DNA from: Streptantibioticus_A sp037034305
GTDB lineage: Bacteria; Actinomycetota; Actinomycetes; Streptomycetales; Streptomycetaceae
Length of the DNA: 64,000 nucleotides
NCBI GenBank assembly: GCA_037034305.1
Contig: JBAGJY010000034.1
Coordinates: 1 to 64,000, forward strand
Direction of reading: 5' to 3'
Below, piece by piece: positions 33,387-41,473 of the stretch (positions are counted from its first letter, which is position 1; each line of letters opens with the position of its first letter). The notes under the pieces are model-generated. The model saw only the letters and a program-made list of their open reading frames with translations, was not told where the DNA came from and did not search any database. A program made the translations under genes and the position numbers.

Positions 33387-34511
33387 ATGAACGGCTCCGT
33401 ACCGATAGGGAAGATCTTCGGAATACCGCTGCGGATCCACTGGAGCGTGCTGGTACTGGTGGTGCTGCTGGGGTACGGCCTGGGGCGCGGCACGATCCCG
33501 GCGCTGGCCCCCGGCCGGGCCGCGGGTGTCTACACGCTGGCCGCGCTGCTCGGCGCCCTCGCCCTGCTGGCGAGCCTGCTGCTGCACGAGTCGGCCCATG
33601 CGGTGATGGCCCGCAGGCGCGGGGTGGCGGTGGAGGACATGACGCTGTGGGCGCTGGGCGGGGTGACCAGGATCGGGCGGGCCGAGACGCCGCGGGCGAT
33701 GCTGCTGATCTCCGGCTGCGGCCCGCTGGCCAGCCTGCTGCTGGCCGGTGTCGGCATCGGCGGCGCGATGGCGGTACGGGCCGCGCTGGGCTGGAACGTG
33801 GCGGCGGCCGTGCTGTTCTGGCTGGGCTGGGCCAACGCGCTGCTCGCCGGGTTCAACCTGCTGCCCGCCGCTCCGCTGGACGGCGGGCGGATCGTCCAGG
33901 CCCTGCTGTGGGGGCGCACCGGAGACCGGGAGCGCGCGGAGCGGGCCGCCGGGCGCAGCGGGCAGGTGGTGGGCACGTTGCTGGTCGCGCTCGGCGTCAT
34001 CAGCTTCCTGCGCGGTTCGGCCAGCGGGTTGTGGCTGGCGCTCATCGGGTTCTTCCTGTCCGGCACCGCGGGGGCCGAGGCCCAGCGCGCCAGGCTCAGC
34101 GCCGCGCTGCACGGGGTGCCGGTGGCGCGTGCCATGTCGGCGCCCGTGGTGGCCAGCCCGGAGTGGCTGACGGTCAGCCGGTTCCTGGACGAGATGGAGA
34201 CCCGGCGGCGCCACTCGGCGACACCGCTGCTCGACTTCGACGGCCGACCCTCCGGGATCGTGACGCTGCGGCAGCTCGCCGCCGTGCCGGGGGCGCACCG
34301 GGACCAGGTGCGGCTGCGCGACGTGGCCACCCCGCTCGCCCAGTGCAGCGTCGCCGCGCCGGACGAGGACTTGCTGGAGGTGCTGAGCCGCACGCCCGGC
34401 CCGCCACGCATCCTGGTCGTCGACGGCGGCCACCTCGTCGGCATCGTCACCGCGCACGACATCTCGCGCCTCACCAACCTGCCGAGGGGCCGGCACGACG
34501 CCCCGCGCTGA
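33387..34511 (+). CDS. Site-2 protease (M50) with C-terminal CBS pair
   Basis: Intramembrane zinc metalloprotease of 374 aa. The metal site is HESAH in LLHESAHAVMARRRG (near residue 67), and the third ligand is in NLLPAAPLDGGRI (near residue 160), both within membrane helices. The C-terminal part (about residues 240-365) is a pair of CBS domains (ARAMSAPVVASPEWLTV and LRDVATPLAQCSVAAPDEDLLEVL) that probably bind adenine nucleotides and regulate cleavage. This is the S2P subgroup of Mtb Rv2625c type. Strong GGAGGAG before the ATG. Substrate unknown, classically an anti-sigma factor. Confidence 0.92.
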   Translation: MNGSVPIGKIFGIPLRIHWSVLVLVVLLGYGLGRGTIPALAPGRAAGVYTLAALLGALALLASLLLHESAHAVMARRRGVAVEDMTLWALGGVTRIGRAETPRAMLLISGCGPLASLLLAGVGIGGAMAVRAALGWNVAAAVLFWLGWANALLAGFNLLPAAPLDGGRIVQALLWGRTGDRERAERAAGRSGQVVGTLLVALGVISFLRGSASGLWLALIGFFLSGTAGAEAQRARLSAALHGVPVARAMSAPVVASPEWLTVSRFLDEMETRRRHSATPLLDFDGRPSGIVTLRQLAAVPGAHRDQVRLRDVATPLAQCSVAAPDEDLLEVLSRTPGPPRILVVDGGHLVGIVTAHDISRLTNLPRGRHDAPR

Positions 34512-34630
34512 AAGCGGCGGCCTCGGCGGGTCGGCAGCGCCCGCAAGGGGCGCGGGGCACCACGCGACCAGCCACAATGGTGCCGCGGCCGATCGACAGC
34601 CCACCGCCGCGGTCCCAAGCGGAGCGCATA
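34507..34630 (+). repeat. Dispersed intergenic repeat, copy C
   Basis: Directly overlaps and follows the protease stop. It has the AAGGGGCGCGGGGCACCACGC core, then GACCAGCCACAATGGTGCCG and a diverged CCAAGCGGAGCGCAT end. It fills most of the gap before the DedA gene. Confidence 0.8.
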
Positions 34631-34672
34631 GGCTCTGGGTCACCTCCCGCTGACGAGTACCCGGGGACGCTC

Positions 34673-35329
34673 ATGGATGGCTCGCCGCAACTGCCCGGCG
34701 TACTGGCCGACTTGGCTCCGCTGCTGGACCAATGGGGGTATCTGGCGGTCGGCGGCCTGATCTTCCTGGAGGACTTCGGCATTCCGGTGCCGGGTGAGAC
34801 CCTGCTGATCGCCGCCTCGGTGTACGCGGGCGCGGGACGGTTGAACATCCTCGTCGTCGCCGGCGTGGCCTTCGTCGCCGCCGTCTGCGGCGACAACGTC
34901 GGCTATGCCATCGGCCGGTTCGGCGGCCACCGGCTGGTCACCCGCTTCGGGCGGTACGTACTGCTGACCCCCGAACGCGTCGCCAAGGCCGAGGCGTTCT
35001 TCGACCGGCACGGCGGCCAGGTGGTCACCGTCGCCCGCTTCATCGAGGGTCTGCGGCAGGTCAACGGCATCATCGCAGGGCTGGCCGAAATGCCCTGGCG
35101 GCGGTTCCTGGCCTTCAACGCGCTGGGTGCGGCCCTGTGGGTCGGACTGTGGGTGACCCTCGGCGGCCTCGCGGGCAAGCACATCAACACCATCTACCCG
35201 GCGATCCAGCGCTACGAGCTGTACCTGCTGGCCGCCCTCGCGCTCGTGGCGGTCTTCCTGGCCGCCCGCCACTGGCGCCGCCGCGCGTCCGCCAGGAAGG
35301 CGGACGGCGGGCGGAAGATGGAGTCATGA
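34673..35329 (+). CDS. DedA-family membrane protein
   Basis: DedA/VTT-domain membrane protein, 218 aa. These proteins are proton-dependent and take part in membrane homeostasis, probably as lipid (undecaprenyl phosphate) flippases. Typical segments are FLEDFGIPVPGETLLIAASVYAG near residue 30, GYAIGRFGGHRLVTRFGRY near 82, and FFDRHGGQVVTVARFIEGLRQVNGIIAGLAEMPWRRF with the conserved Arg residues near 115. The ATG at 34673 is chosen; the stop overlaps the acylphosphatase start by 4 bp (ATGA). Confidence 0.92.
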   Translation: MDGSPQLPGVLADLAPLLDQWGYLAVGGLIFLEDFGIPVPGETLLIAASVYAGAGRLNILVVAGVAFVAAVCGDNVGYAIGRFGGHRLVTRFGRYVLLTPERVAKAEAFFDRHGGQVVTVARFIEGLRQVNGIIAGLAEMPWRRFLAFNALGAALWVGLWVTLGGLAGKHINTIYPAIQRYELYLLAALALVAVFLAARHWRRRASARKADGGRKMES

Positions 35330-35607
35330 TCCGCAAGAGAGTCGTCGTCTTCGGAGACGTGCAGGGCGTCTACTTCCGCGACACCTGCCGCCGCACCGCG
35401 CTGGAAGCCGGGGTGTCCGGCTGGGTGCGCAACCTCCCGGACCGAACCGTCGAGGCCGTCTTCGAGGGCGAACCCCAGTGCGTGGAACAACTGGTGGCCT
35501 GGTCCCACCACGGCCCCCAACTCGCCATCGTGGACCGGGCCCTCGTCTACGACGAGGCCCCGGAGGGCCTCGCCGGATTCGAGATCCGCCCAACCCCGTT
35601 GGGCTGA
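35326..35607 (+). CDS. acyP: Acylphosphatase
   Basis: Small cytosolic acylphosphatase, 93 aa, hydrolysing carboxyl-phosphate bonds such as acetyl- or 1,3-bisphosphoglycerate. The signature GDVQGVYFRDT carries the catalytic Arg (near residue 18), and GWVRNLPDRTVEAVFEGE carries the catalytic Asn. The C-terminal FEIRPTP strand is usual. The ATG overlaps the DedA stop, so the two genes are translationally coupled although no functional link is known. Confidence 0.92.
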   Translation: MIRKRVVVFGDVQGVYFRDTCRRTALEAGVSGWVRNLPDRTVEAVFEGEPQCVEQLVAWSHHGPQLAIVDRALVYDEAPEGLAGFEIRPTPLG

Positions 35608-35650
35608 GCGCTCCGCACGCCAGCAGCGCGATGTGCCCTCGCTCGTCCAC

Positions 35651-35737
35651 GGACCCGGCACGCGCGGATCCCGGCCGACCCTCCACGACCGGACGCTGCA
35701 CCTGGCGGAACGGACCCCGCACGCGCGGATCCCGGCC
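35651..35737. repeat. Direct repeat downstream of acyP
   Basis: GCACGCGCGGATCCCGGCC occurs at about 35658-35676 and again at 35719-35737, within a 26-base near-identical unit (one mismatch), 61 bp apart. Function unknown. Confidence 0.6.
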
Positions 35738-35862
35738 CCCGGCTGGGCCCGGCCCCGCCCGGTACGCCCCAGCCCCCGCCAGGCCCCGCACCGGCCCGGC
35801 CGCCGACGCGGACACGCGGCACTGCGGATCGACGCTCGCGGCGGCATCCCACAGCGGAATGG

Positions 35863-37017
35863 ATGCAAGCTGGGGACATGCCCCTTCGGCCGCTCAGGGA
35901 AAGTCCCCGTACCTGGCAGCCCGGCCACACACCGGCGCTGGTCGTCATCCCGCTGGCGCTGATCGTCGCGGTGATCACCGCCGACCTGCTCGCCCCGCCG
36001 CACATCCATCTCGGTCCGCTGCTGGTGGCGGCCCCCGCGGTCTCGGTGGCCTTCGCAGGTGCCCGGCTCACGGCGCTGATCGGGCTGCTCGCGGTCGGGG
36101 CGCAGATGCTGATCGGGTCGCAGCGCGAATCGCTGACCTCGTCCAACATCGACGCGCAGATCGCCTCACTGGTCGTGGTATCCGGGCTGCTGGTGGTCTT
36201 CTGCCTGGTGCGGGACCGGCGTGAGCGGCAACTGCTGCGGGTACGGTCGGTGGCCGAGGCCGCCCAGCACGTGCTGTTGCGACCGCTGCCCCGGCGCAGC
36301 GGCCCGCTGCAGATCGGCTGCCTCTACCTGCCCGCCGAGGAGGAGGCCGAGATGGGCGGCGATCTGTACGCCGCCGCCCGCACCCCCACCAGCACCCGGC
36401 TGCTCATCGGTGATGTGCGCGGCAAGGGCCTGGCCGCCATCAGCCACGCCGCGCTGCTGCTCGGCGCGTTCCGCGCCGCCGCCCACCGGCTGGCCACCCT
36501 GCCCCGGCTGGCCATCCACCTCGACGGCGCCACCCGCTGGGACTCCAGCCAGTGGCGTTCGGCGTCGGACGAGGACACCGACGAGTTCTTCGCGACCGCC
36601 ACCTTCCTCGACATCCCCGACGACGAGCCGGTCGTCCACATGATCGCCTGCGGCCATCCGCCGCCGCTGCTGTTCCGCGACAACGAGGTGACCACGCTGC
36701 GGCCGAAGGCCAGCCATCTGCCCATCGGCCTGGGCGGACTCGTCGACTCCATCGACTACGAGGTCGAGTCGTTCCCGTTCGAGACCGGCGACCTGCTGCT
36801 GTTCTACACCGACGGGGTGATCGAGGCCCGTGACGGCAAGGGACGCTTCTATCCGCTCGCCGAACGGGCGGCGGCCTGGGCCAAGGACGCCCCCGACGAA
36901 GTGGTCCGCGAACTCCGCGACGACCTGCTGGCCCACGCGCAGGGCCACCTGGGCGACGACGCGGCCGTGATCGCCTTCCGCCGCACCGGCCCCATCGCCA
37001 ACCAGCCGTCACCGTAG
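35863..37017 (+). CDS. SpoIIE/PP2C-type phosphatase with membrane domain
   Basis: A membrane Ser/Thr phosphatase, 384 aa. About four N-terminal transmembrane helices (residues 25-120) and a short coiled linker (VRDRRERQLLRVRSVAEAAQ) lead into a SpoIIE domain. Metal-binding segments are AEMGGDLYAAA near residue 165, IGDVRGKGLAA near 187, FYTDGVIEARD near 312 and GDDAAVIAF at the end. Such proteins usually dephosphorylate anti-anti-sigma factors. The ATG at 35878 is an alternative start. It precedes the convergent NAD kinase gene by 20 bp. Confidence 0.92.
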   Translation: MQAGDMPLRPLRESPRTWQPGHTPALVVIPLALIVAVITADLLAPPHIHLGPLLVAAPAVSVAFAGARLTALIGLLAVGAQMLIGSQRESLTSSNIDAQIASLVVVSGLLVVFCLVRDRRERQLLRVRSVAEAAQHVLLRPLPRRSGPLQIGCLYLPAEEEAEMGGDLYAAARTPTSTRLLIGDVRGKGLAAISHAALLLGAFRAAAHRLATLPRLAIHLDGATRWDSSQWRSASDEDTDEFFATATFLDIPDDEPVVHMIACGHPPPLLFRDNEVTTLRPKASHLPIGLGGLVDSIDYEVESFPFETGDLLLFYTDGVIEARDGKGRFYPLAERAAAWAKDAPDEVVRELRDDLLAHAQGHLGDDAAVIAFRRTGPIANQPSP

Positions 37018-37036
37018 GACAGTTGGGCGCTGCCGG

Positions 37037-38089
37037 TCAGGCGTCGGGCAGCGGGGGCAGCCGCAGGTGCGCCAGGTCCGCGGGCACCGGCGCGGACGGG
37101 CGGATGAACGGCGGGGCCTGGCCCGCCGAGGCGGGCGCGTCGGCGAGACGGAAGCGGTCCCGCAGCCGCCGGTAGAAGTCGGCCGGACCGAGCCGCACCA
37201 GTCGCAGCCGCGCCGGAGCCTTGTAGGCGGCCACCCAGTCGCCGGGATCCAGCACCCCGCGCAGCTGCCCGTCGACGCTGACCGCAACCTGTCCGGACTG
37301 CGGCAGCACCCGCACCACCACGGCCTCGTCCGCCGACACCACCACGGTGCGGTCGAACGCCATGTGCGCGGCGACCGGGGTGAACACCACGGCGTCCGTG
37401 TACGGCGAGACGACAGGACCCCCGGCGGCGAAGCTGTACGCGGTGGAGCCGGTGGGGGTGGCCACGATGACCGCGTCGGCGGAGTAGGCGGCGAGCAACT
37501 GCCCGGTGACGTACACCCCCAGGCTCGCCTGCCGGTCCCTGGCGAGCTTCTCGAAGACCACGTCGTTGACCGCCATGACGTCCAGCGCGACGCCCCAGCC
37601 CTCCTGGTCACCGCCCGGCCGGGCCTTCGGCGGAGGCAGCGCGGGGCCGCGCCCGTAGCACAGCAGCGCCTCCATGCCGGCCGGCATCTCCAGCGGGCGG
37701 GACGCCCGCAGCGTCAGCATCATCCGCTCCTCGACGGCGGCCCGCCCCTGGTACACCTCCTCCAGGGCGCCGAGCACCTCGTCGGCGGTGGTCTCGGTGA
37801 GGAAGCCGAGCCGTCCCACGTTCACGCCCAGTACCGCGGCGCCGTTCTTCGCCGCGATGCGCGCACCCCGCAGGAACGTGCCGTCGCCGCCGAAGGTGAC
37901 GACCAGGTCGGGATGTCCGGCCGCCGCCGCCTCCTCCTGGCCGCTGCGCCGCGGAAGGTCGCTGCGCCACACGTCGATCTCGGCGCACGGCACACCGCGG
38001 TCCGCACACCAGTCGCGCACGGCCCGAGCCGCCGCGACCGCCACGGGGCGGGCCTGGTGGACCACTAGGCCAAGCCGGTTGACAGCCAT
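37037..38089 (-). CDS. nadK: NAD kinase
   Basis: ATP-dependent NAD kinase, 350 aa, making NADP in the cytosol. The GGDG motif is in TFGGDGTFLRGAR near residue 68, the NE/D motif is in AVNDVVFEKL near 180, and the conserved ATPTGSTAYSFAAGGPVV loop is near 217. The family's usual length is about 290-310; the extra residues are a C-terminal Pro-rich tail. There is an insertion between residues 130 and 165 (CYGRGPALPPPKARPGG). The ATG at 38089 is chosen. It may be a second NAD kinase paralogue, since streptomycetes often have two. Confidence 0.9.
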   Translation of the reverse strand: MAVNRLGLVVHQARPVAVAAARAVRDWCADRGVPCAEIDVWRSDLPRRSGQEEAAAAGHPDLVVTFGGDGTFLRGARIAAKNGAAVLGVNVGRLGFLTETTADEVLGALEEVYQGRAAVEERMMLTLRASRPLEMPAGMEALLCYGRGPALPPPKARPGGDQEGWGVALDVMAVNDVVFEKLARDRQASLGVYVTGQLLAAYSADAVIVATPTGSTAYSFAAGGPVVSPYTDAVVFTPVAAHMAFDRTVVVSADEAVVVRVLPQSGQVAVSVDGQLRGVLDPGDWVAAYKAPARLRLVRLGPADFYRRLRDRFRLADAPASAGQAPPFIRPSAPVPADLAHLRLPPLPDA

Positions 38090-38145
38090 CGTCGTCTCCA
38101 CGGTAGAGCGAACCGGGCCAACCGGCGCGCCGGGCCGATCACACC

Positions 38146-40491
38146 TCACCCACGGCGGGCCGGACGGCGGCCCGGCGGCTGCTCCGGTGCCGGGCGCGTG
38201 ACCACCTGCGGGAGCGGACGGGTCTGCGGACCCTTGTCGGAGACGGTGACCATCTCGTCGTAGTGCCGGATCTCCAGCGGCGCGCCCTCCACCAGGGTGT
38301 AGGCGGCGGACGAGTTGGTGATCTCCACCCGCAGCCGCCGACCGCGTACCTGCACCGCGAAGGCGAGTCGCCGCAGCCGCTCGGGCAGCCGCGGCGCGAA
38401 GCACAGCATCCCGCCGTGGTGCCGCATGCCGCCGAAGCCCACGACCAGGGTGAGCCAGGTACCGGCGAGCGAGGCGATGTGCAGGCCGTCGCGGGTGTTG
38501 TTCTCCAGGTCGTACAGGTCCATCAAGGCCGCCTCCGACAGGTAGTCGTAGGCCAGCCGCAGATGACCGACCTCGGCGGCCATCGCCCCCTGCACGCACG
38601 CCGACAAGGAGGAGTCCCGTACCGTCAGCGGCTCGTAGTAGTCGAAGTTGCGCGCCTTTTGCTCATCGTCGAAGGCGTCGCCGCGCAACAGCATCGCGAA
38701 CACCAGGTCGGCCTGTTTGACCACCTGTTTGCGGTAGAGGTCGAAGTACGGGAAGTGCAGCAGCAGCGGGTACTGGTCGGCCCGGGTACGGGCGAAGTCC
38801 CACACCTGGTGGCGGGTGAACCCGGCCGACTGCTCGTGCACGTGCAGCGTGCTGTTGTACGGCAGCGTCATCGCCTCGGCGGCGTCCCGCCAGGCGGCGG
38901 TCTCCTCGTCGTCCACCCCCAGGGCGGCGCCCTGCCGCTCGTGCTGCTCAACGGCACGGGCGGCGGCCCTCAGGTTCAACTGCGCCAGCAAGTTGGTGTA
39001 CAGGTTGTCGTCGGCGATGGCGCTGTACTCGTCGGGGCCGGTCACCCCGTCGATGTGGAAGCGGCCGTGCGGATCGTGGTGGCCCAGGGAGAGCCACAAC
39101 CGCGCGGTCTCCACCAGCAGTTCCACGCCGGTCTCCCGCTCGAAGTCCTCGTCGCCGGTGACCGCCACGTAGCGGGTCACGGCGTACGCGATGTCCGCGT
39201 TGACGTGGAAGGCGGCCGTTCCGGCGGGCCAGTAGCCGGAGCACTCGGAACCGTCGATGGTGCGCCAGGGGAACGCCGCCCCCTTCAGGCCCAGTTGGCG
39301 GGCGCGGTCCCGGGCGGCGGGCAGCGTGGACTGCCGCCAGCGCAGCGCGTCGGCCACCGCGTGCGGCGCGGTGTTGGTGAGCACCGACAGCACGAAGCCC
39401 TCGGTGTCCCAGAACGAGTGCCCGTCATAACCGGAGCCGGTCAGGCCCTTCGACGGAATGGCCCGCTGCTCGGCGCGGGCACCGGCCTGCAGCACATGGA
39501 ACAGGGCGAAGCGGACCGCCTGCTGGATCTCCTCGTCGCCCTCGATCTCGACGTCCGCGCGCGCCCAGAAGTCGTCCAGGTACTCGCGCTGCTCGTCCAG
39601 CAGCCCCTGCCAGCCCGTGCTGCGGGCCGCGGCCAGCGCGGCCTCCACCTGATCGCGCACGGCGGGGCGGGAGCGGCCCCCGGACCAGCCGTAGGCCACG
39701 AACTTCTCCAGCCTCAGCTTCTGCCCCGGCGCCAGCTCGGAGGTGACGGTGAGACGGCCGATGTCCTCGTTGCTCTCGCTGTCCGACTGGGTGGACGGCG
39801 GCCCCTGCACGACGTGGTCGGCGGCCACCGCGACCCGCAGGCCGCTGTGCCTGGTGCAGTGCAGCAGCCGCATCCGCATGCCCTCGGCGAAGTGCTCCTC
39901 CGGGACCAGCGGGGACTCCAGAACGGCGGAGACCCGGGGGTCGCCGGAGGTCTTCGGCAACTGCTCGTTGGCCACGAGCTCGGACTGGACCACTATCCTG
40001 ACCTTGGCGTCCAGCGGCTCCACCTCGTAGGCGACGGCCGCCACCGAGCGCTGGGCGAGCGAGACCACACGGGTGGAGCGCACCCTGACGGTGGTTCCGG
40101 CGGGCGAGGTCCACTCGCAGGTCCGCTGCAGGAACCCGCCGCGCAGGTCCAGGACGCGTTCGTGGGAGCGCAGCCGCCCGTACCGCAGGTCGAACGGTTC
40201 GTCGTCCACCAGCAGCCGGATGATCTTGCCGTTGGTCACGTTGATCATAGTCTGGCCGGACTCCGGAAAGCCGTAGCCGGCCTCGGCGTACGGCAGCGGA
40301 TGCACCTCGTGCACGCCGTTGAGGTAGCTGCCGGGCAGGCCGTGCGGCTCGCCCTCGTCCAGGTTGCCGCGCCAGCCCACATGGCCGTTGGACAGCGCGA
40401 ACACCGACTCGCTCTGCGCCAGCACGTCGAGTTGCAAACTGGTCTCGCGCAGCCGCCACGGCTCGACCGCGAACGACGGGTGGCTGATCAT
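38146..40491 (-). CDS. Glycoside hydrolase family 65 phosphorylase
   Basis: GH65 protein of 781 aa: an N-terminal beta-sandwich (about 1-270), a linker, an (alpha/alpha)6 barrel (about 310-680) and a small C-terminal sheet. The general acid Glu is in DGVTGPDEYSAIADDN (near residue 487), and the phosphate-side loop is NTRDGLHIASLAGTW near 645. Members phosphorolyse maltose, trehalose, kojibiose or related alpha-glucosides to beta-glucose-1-phosphate. The adjacent beta-phosphoglucomutase, whose stop overlaps this ATG by 4 bp, supports phosphorolysis over hydrolysis. The pairing matches M. tuberculosis Rv3401/Rv3400. Exact substrate unknown. Confidence 0.92.
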   Translation of the reverse strand: MISHPSFAVEPWRLRETSLQLDVLAQSESVFALSNGHVGWRGNLDEGEPHGLPGSYLNGVHEVHPLPYAEAGYGFPESGQTMINVTNGKIIRLLVDDEPFDLRYGRLRSHERVLDLRGGFLQRTCEWTSPAGTTVRVRSTRVVSLAQRSVAAVAYEVEPLDAKVRIVVQSELVANEQLPKTSGDPRVSAVLESPLVPEEHFAEGMRMRLLHCTRHSGLRVAVAADHVVQGPPSTQSDSESNEDIGRLTVTSELAPGQKLRLEKFVAYGWSGGRSRPAVRDQVEAALAAARSTGWQGLLDEQREYLDDFWARADVEIEGDEEIQQAVRFALFHVLQAGARAEQRAIPSKGLTGSGYDGHSFWDTEGFVLSVLTNTAPHAVADALRWRQSTLPAARDRARQLGLKGAAFPWRTIDGSECSGYWPAGTAAFHVNADIAYAVTRYVAVTGDEDFERETGVELLVETARLWLSLGHHDPHGRFHIDGVTGPDEYSAIADDNLYTNLLAQLNLRAAARAVEQHERQGAALGVDDEETAAWRDAAEAMTLPYNSTLHVHEQSAGFTRHQVWDFARTRADQYPLLLHFPYFDLYRKQVVKQADLVFAMLLRGDAFDDEQKARNFDYYEPLTVRDSSLSACVQGAMAAEVGHLRLAYDYLSEAALMDLYDLENNTRDGLHIASLAGTWLTLVVGFGGMRHHGGMLCFAPRLPERLRRLAFAVQVRGRRLRVEITNSSAAYTLVEGAPLEIRHYDEMVTVSDKGPQTRPLPQVVTRPAPEQPPGRRPARRG

Positions 40492-41231
40492 GCCTGCTCC
40501 TCCAGCAGTTCCGCGAGGTCGCGCACCACGATGTCGGCGCCGTGTTCTCGAAGCGCGTCGGCCTGGCCGACCCGGTCGACGCCCACCACGCGGCCGAAGT
40601 GGCCGCTGTGACCCGCGTCCATGCCCGCCAGGGCGTCCTCGAACACGGCCGCCGCCGCGGGCTCGACGCCCAGGTCGCGCGCGGCCTGCAGATAGGTGTC
40701 CGGACGCGGCTTGCCCGCAAGCTTGCGCTCCGCCGCGACGATGCCGTCGATCCGCACGTCGAAGCACTGGTCCATACCCACCGAGACCAGCACGTCACGG
40801 CAGTTGGCGCTGGACGAGACCACCGCCGTCGCCAGCCCGGCGGCGCGCACCGCGTCCACGTAGCGGACCGAACCCGGGTACGCCTCGACGCCCTCGGTAC
40901 GGATCTTCTCCAGCAGGAGTTGGTTCTTCCGGTTGCCCAGTCCGTGCACGGTCTGACGGTCCGGCGGGTCGTCGTCGCCGCCCTCCGGCAACTCGATGCC
41001 GCGCGAGGCCAGGAACGTCCGCACACCGTCGGCGCGCGGGCGTCCGTCGACGTACTCGTCGTAGTCCGCGACGGCGTCGAACGGGCGGAAGCCCGGCCCC
41101 TCGCGGCGCCGTAGGAACTCGTCGAACGTCGCCTTCCACGCGGCGGCGTGCACGACCGCGGTCTTCGTCAGCACACCGTCGAGGTCGAACAGACACGCCC
41201 GGATGCCGTCCGGGAGACCGATCTTCGTCAT
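40488..41231 (-). CDS. pgmB: Beta-phosphoglucomutase family HAD phosphatase
   Basis: HAD-superfamily protein of 247 aa. The catalytic DxD is in ACLFDLDGVLTKTA (near residue 16), a C1 cap of the beta-PGM type follows (AWKATFDEFLRRREG), and then VVSSSANCRDVL and the metal-binding AAVFEDALAGMDAG. It converts beta-glucose-1-phosphate to glucose-6-phosphate, which fits the GH65 phosphorylase immediately downstream (ATGA overlap). Together they would feed a disaccharide into glycolysis with saving of ATP. The ATG at 41231 is preferred. Confidence 0.9.
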   Translation of the reverse strand: MTKIGLPDGIRACLFDLDGVLTKTAVVHAAAWKATFDEFLRRREGPGFRPFDAVADYDEYVDGRPRADGVRTFLASRGIELPEGGDDDPPDRQTVHGLGNRKNQLLLEKIRTEGVEAYPGSVRYVDAVRAAGLATAVVSSSANCRDVLVSVGMDQCFDVRIDGIVAAERKLAGKPRPDTYLQAARDLGVEPAAAAVFEDALAGMDAGHSGHFGRVVGVDRVGQADALREHGADIVVRDLAELLEEQA

Positions 41232-41473
41232 GGAACGCGCGTGCCCGCACCGCGGACCCGGCATGCCTGTCGCCGCCCCGGGCCAGCCGGACGCCGGAGA
41301 GTTGTCAGTCATGCCGACCAACCGGGTGCCGCACACGGCGTACGGCGGACCCGGTACGGCCGGGGATTTTCCGCGACCCGGTGGGGAAGGCGGCGCGTTA
41401 GGAGCCGTCGACCAGGCCGCGCCCTCACACTGGCTCGCAGGCGCTGGACGGACGAGAGGTCAGGTGAGGTCAG

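Noticed and set aside
31836..34643. A 935-codon minus-strand open frame over the dehydrogenase and protease genes
   Set aside because: Gln/His/Arg-rich shadow spanning two well-supported genes and an intergenic repeat.
38263..40611. A 782-codon open frame antisense to the GH65 gene
   Set aside because: Low-complexity Arg/Val/Gln-rich product with no domain. It is the expected antisense shadow of a GC-rich gene.
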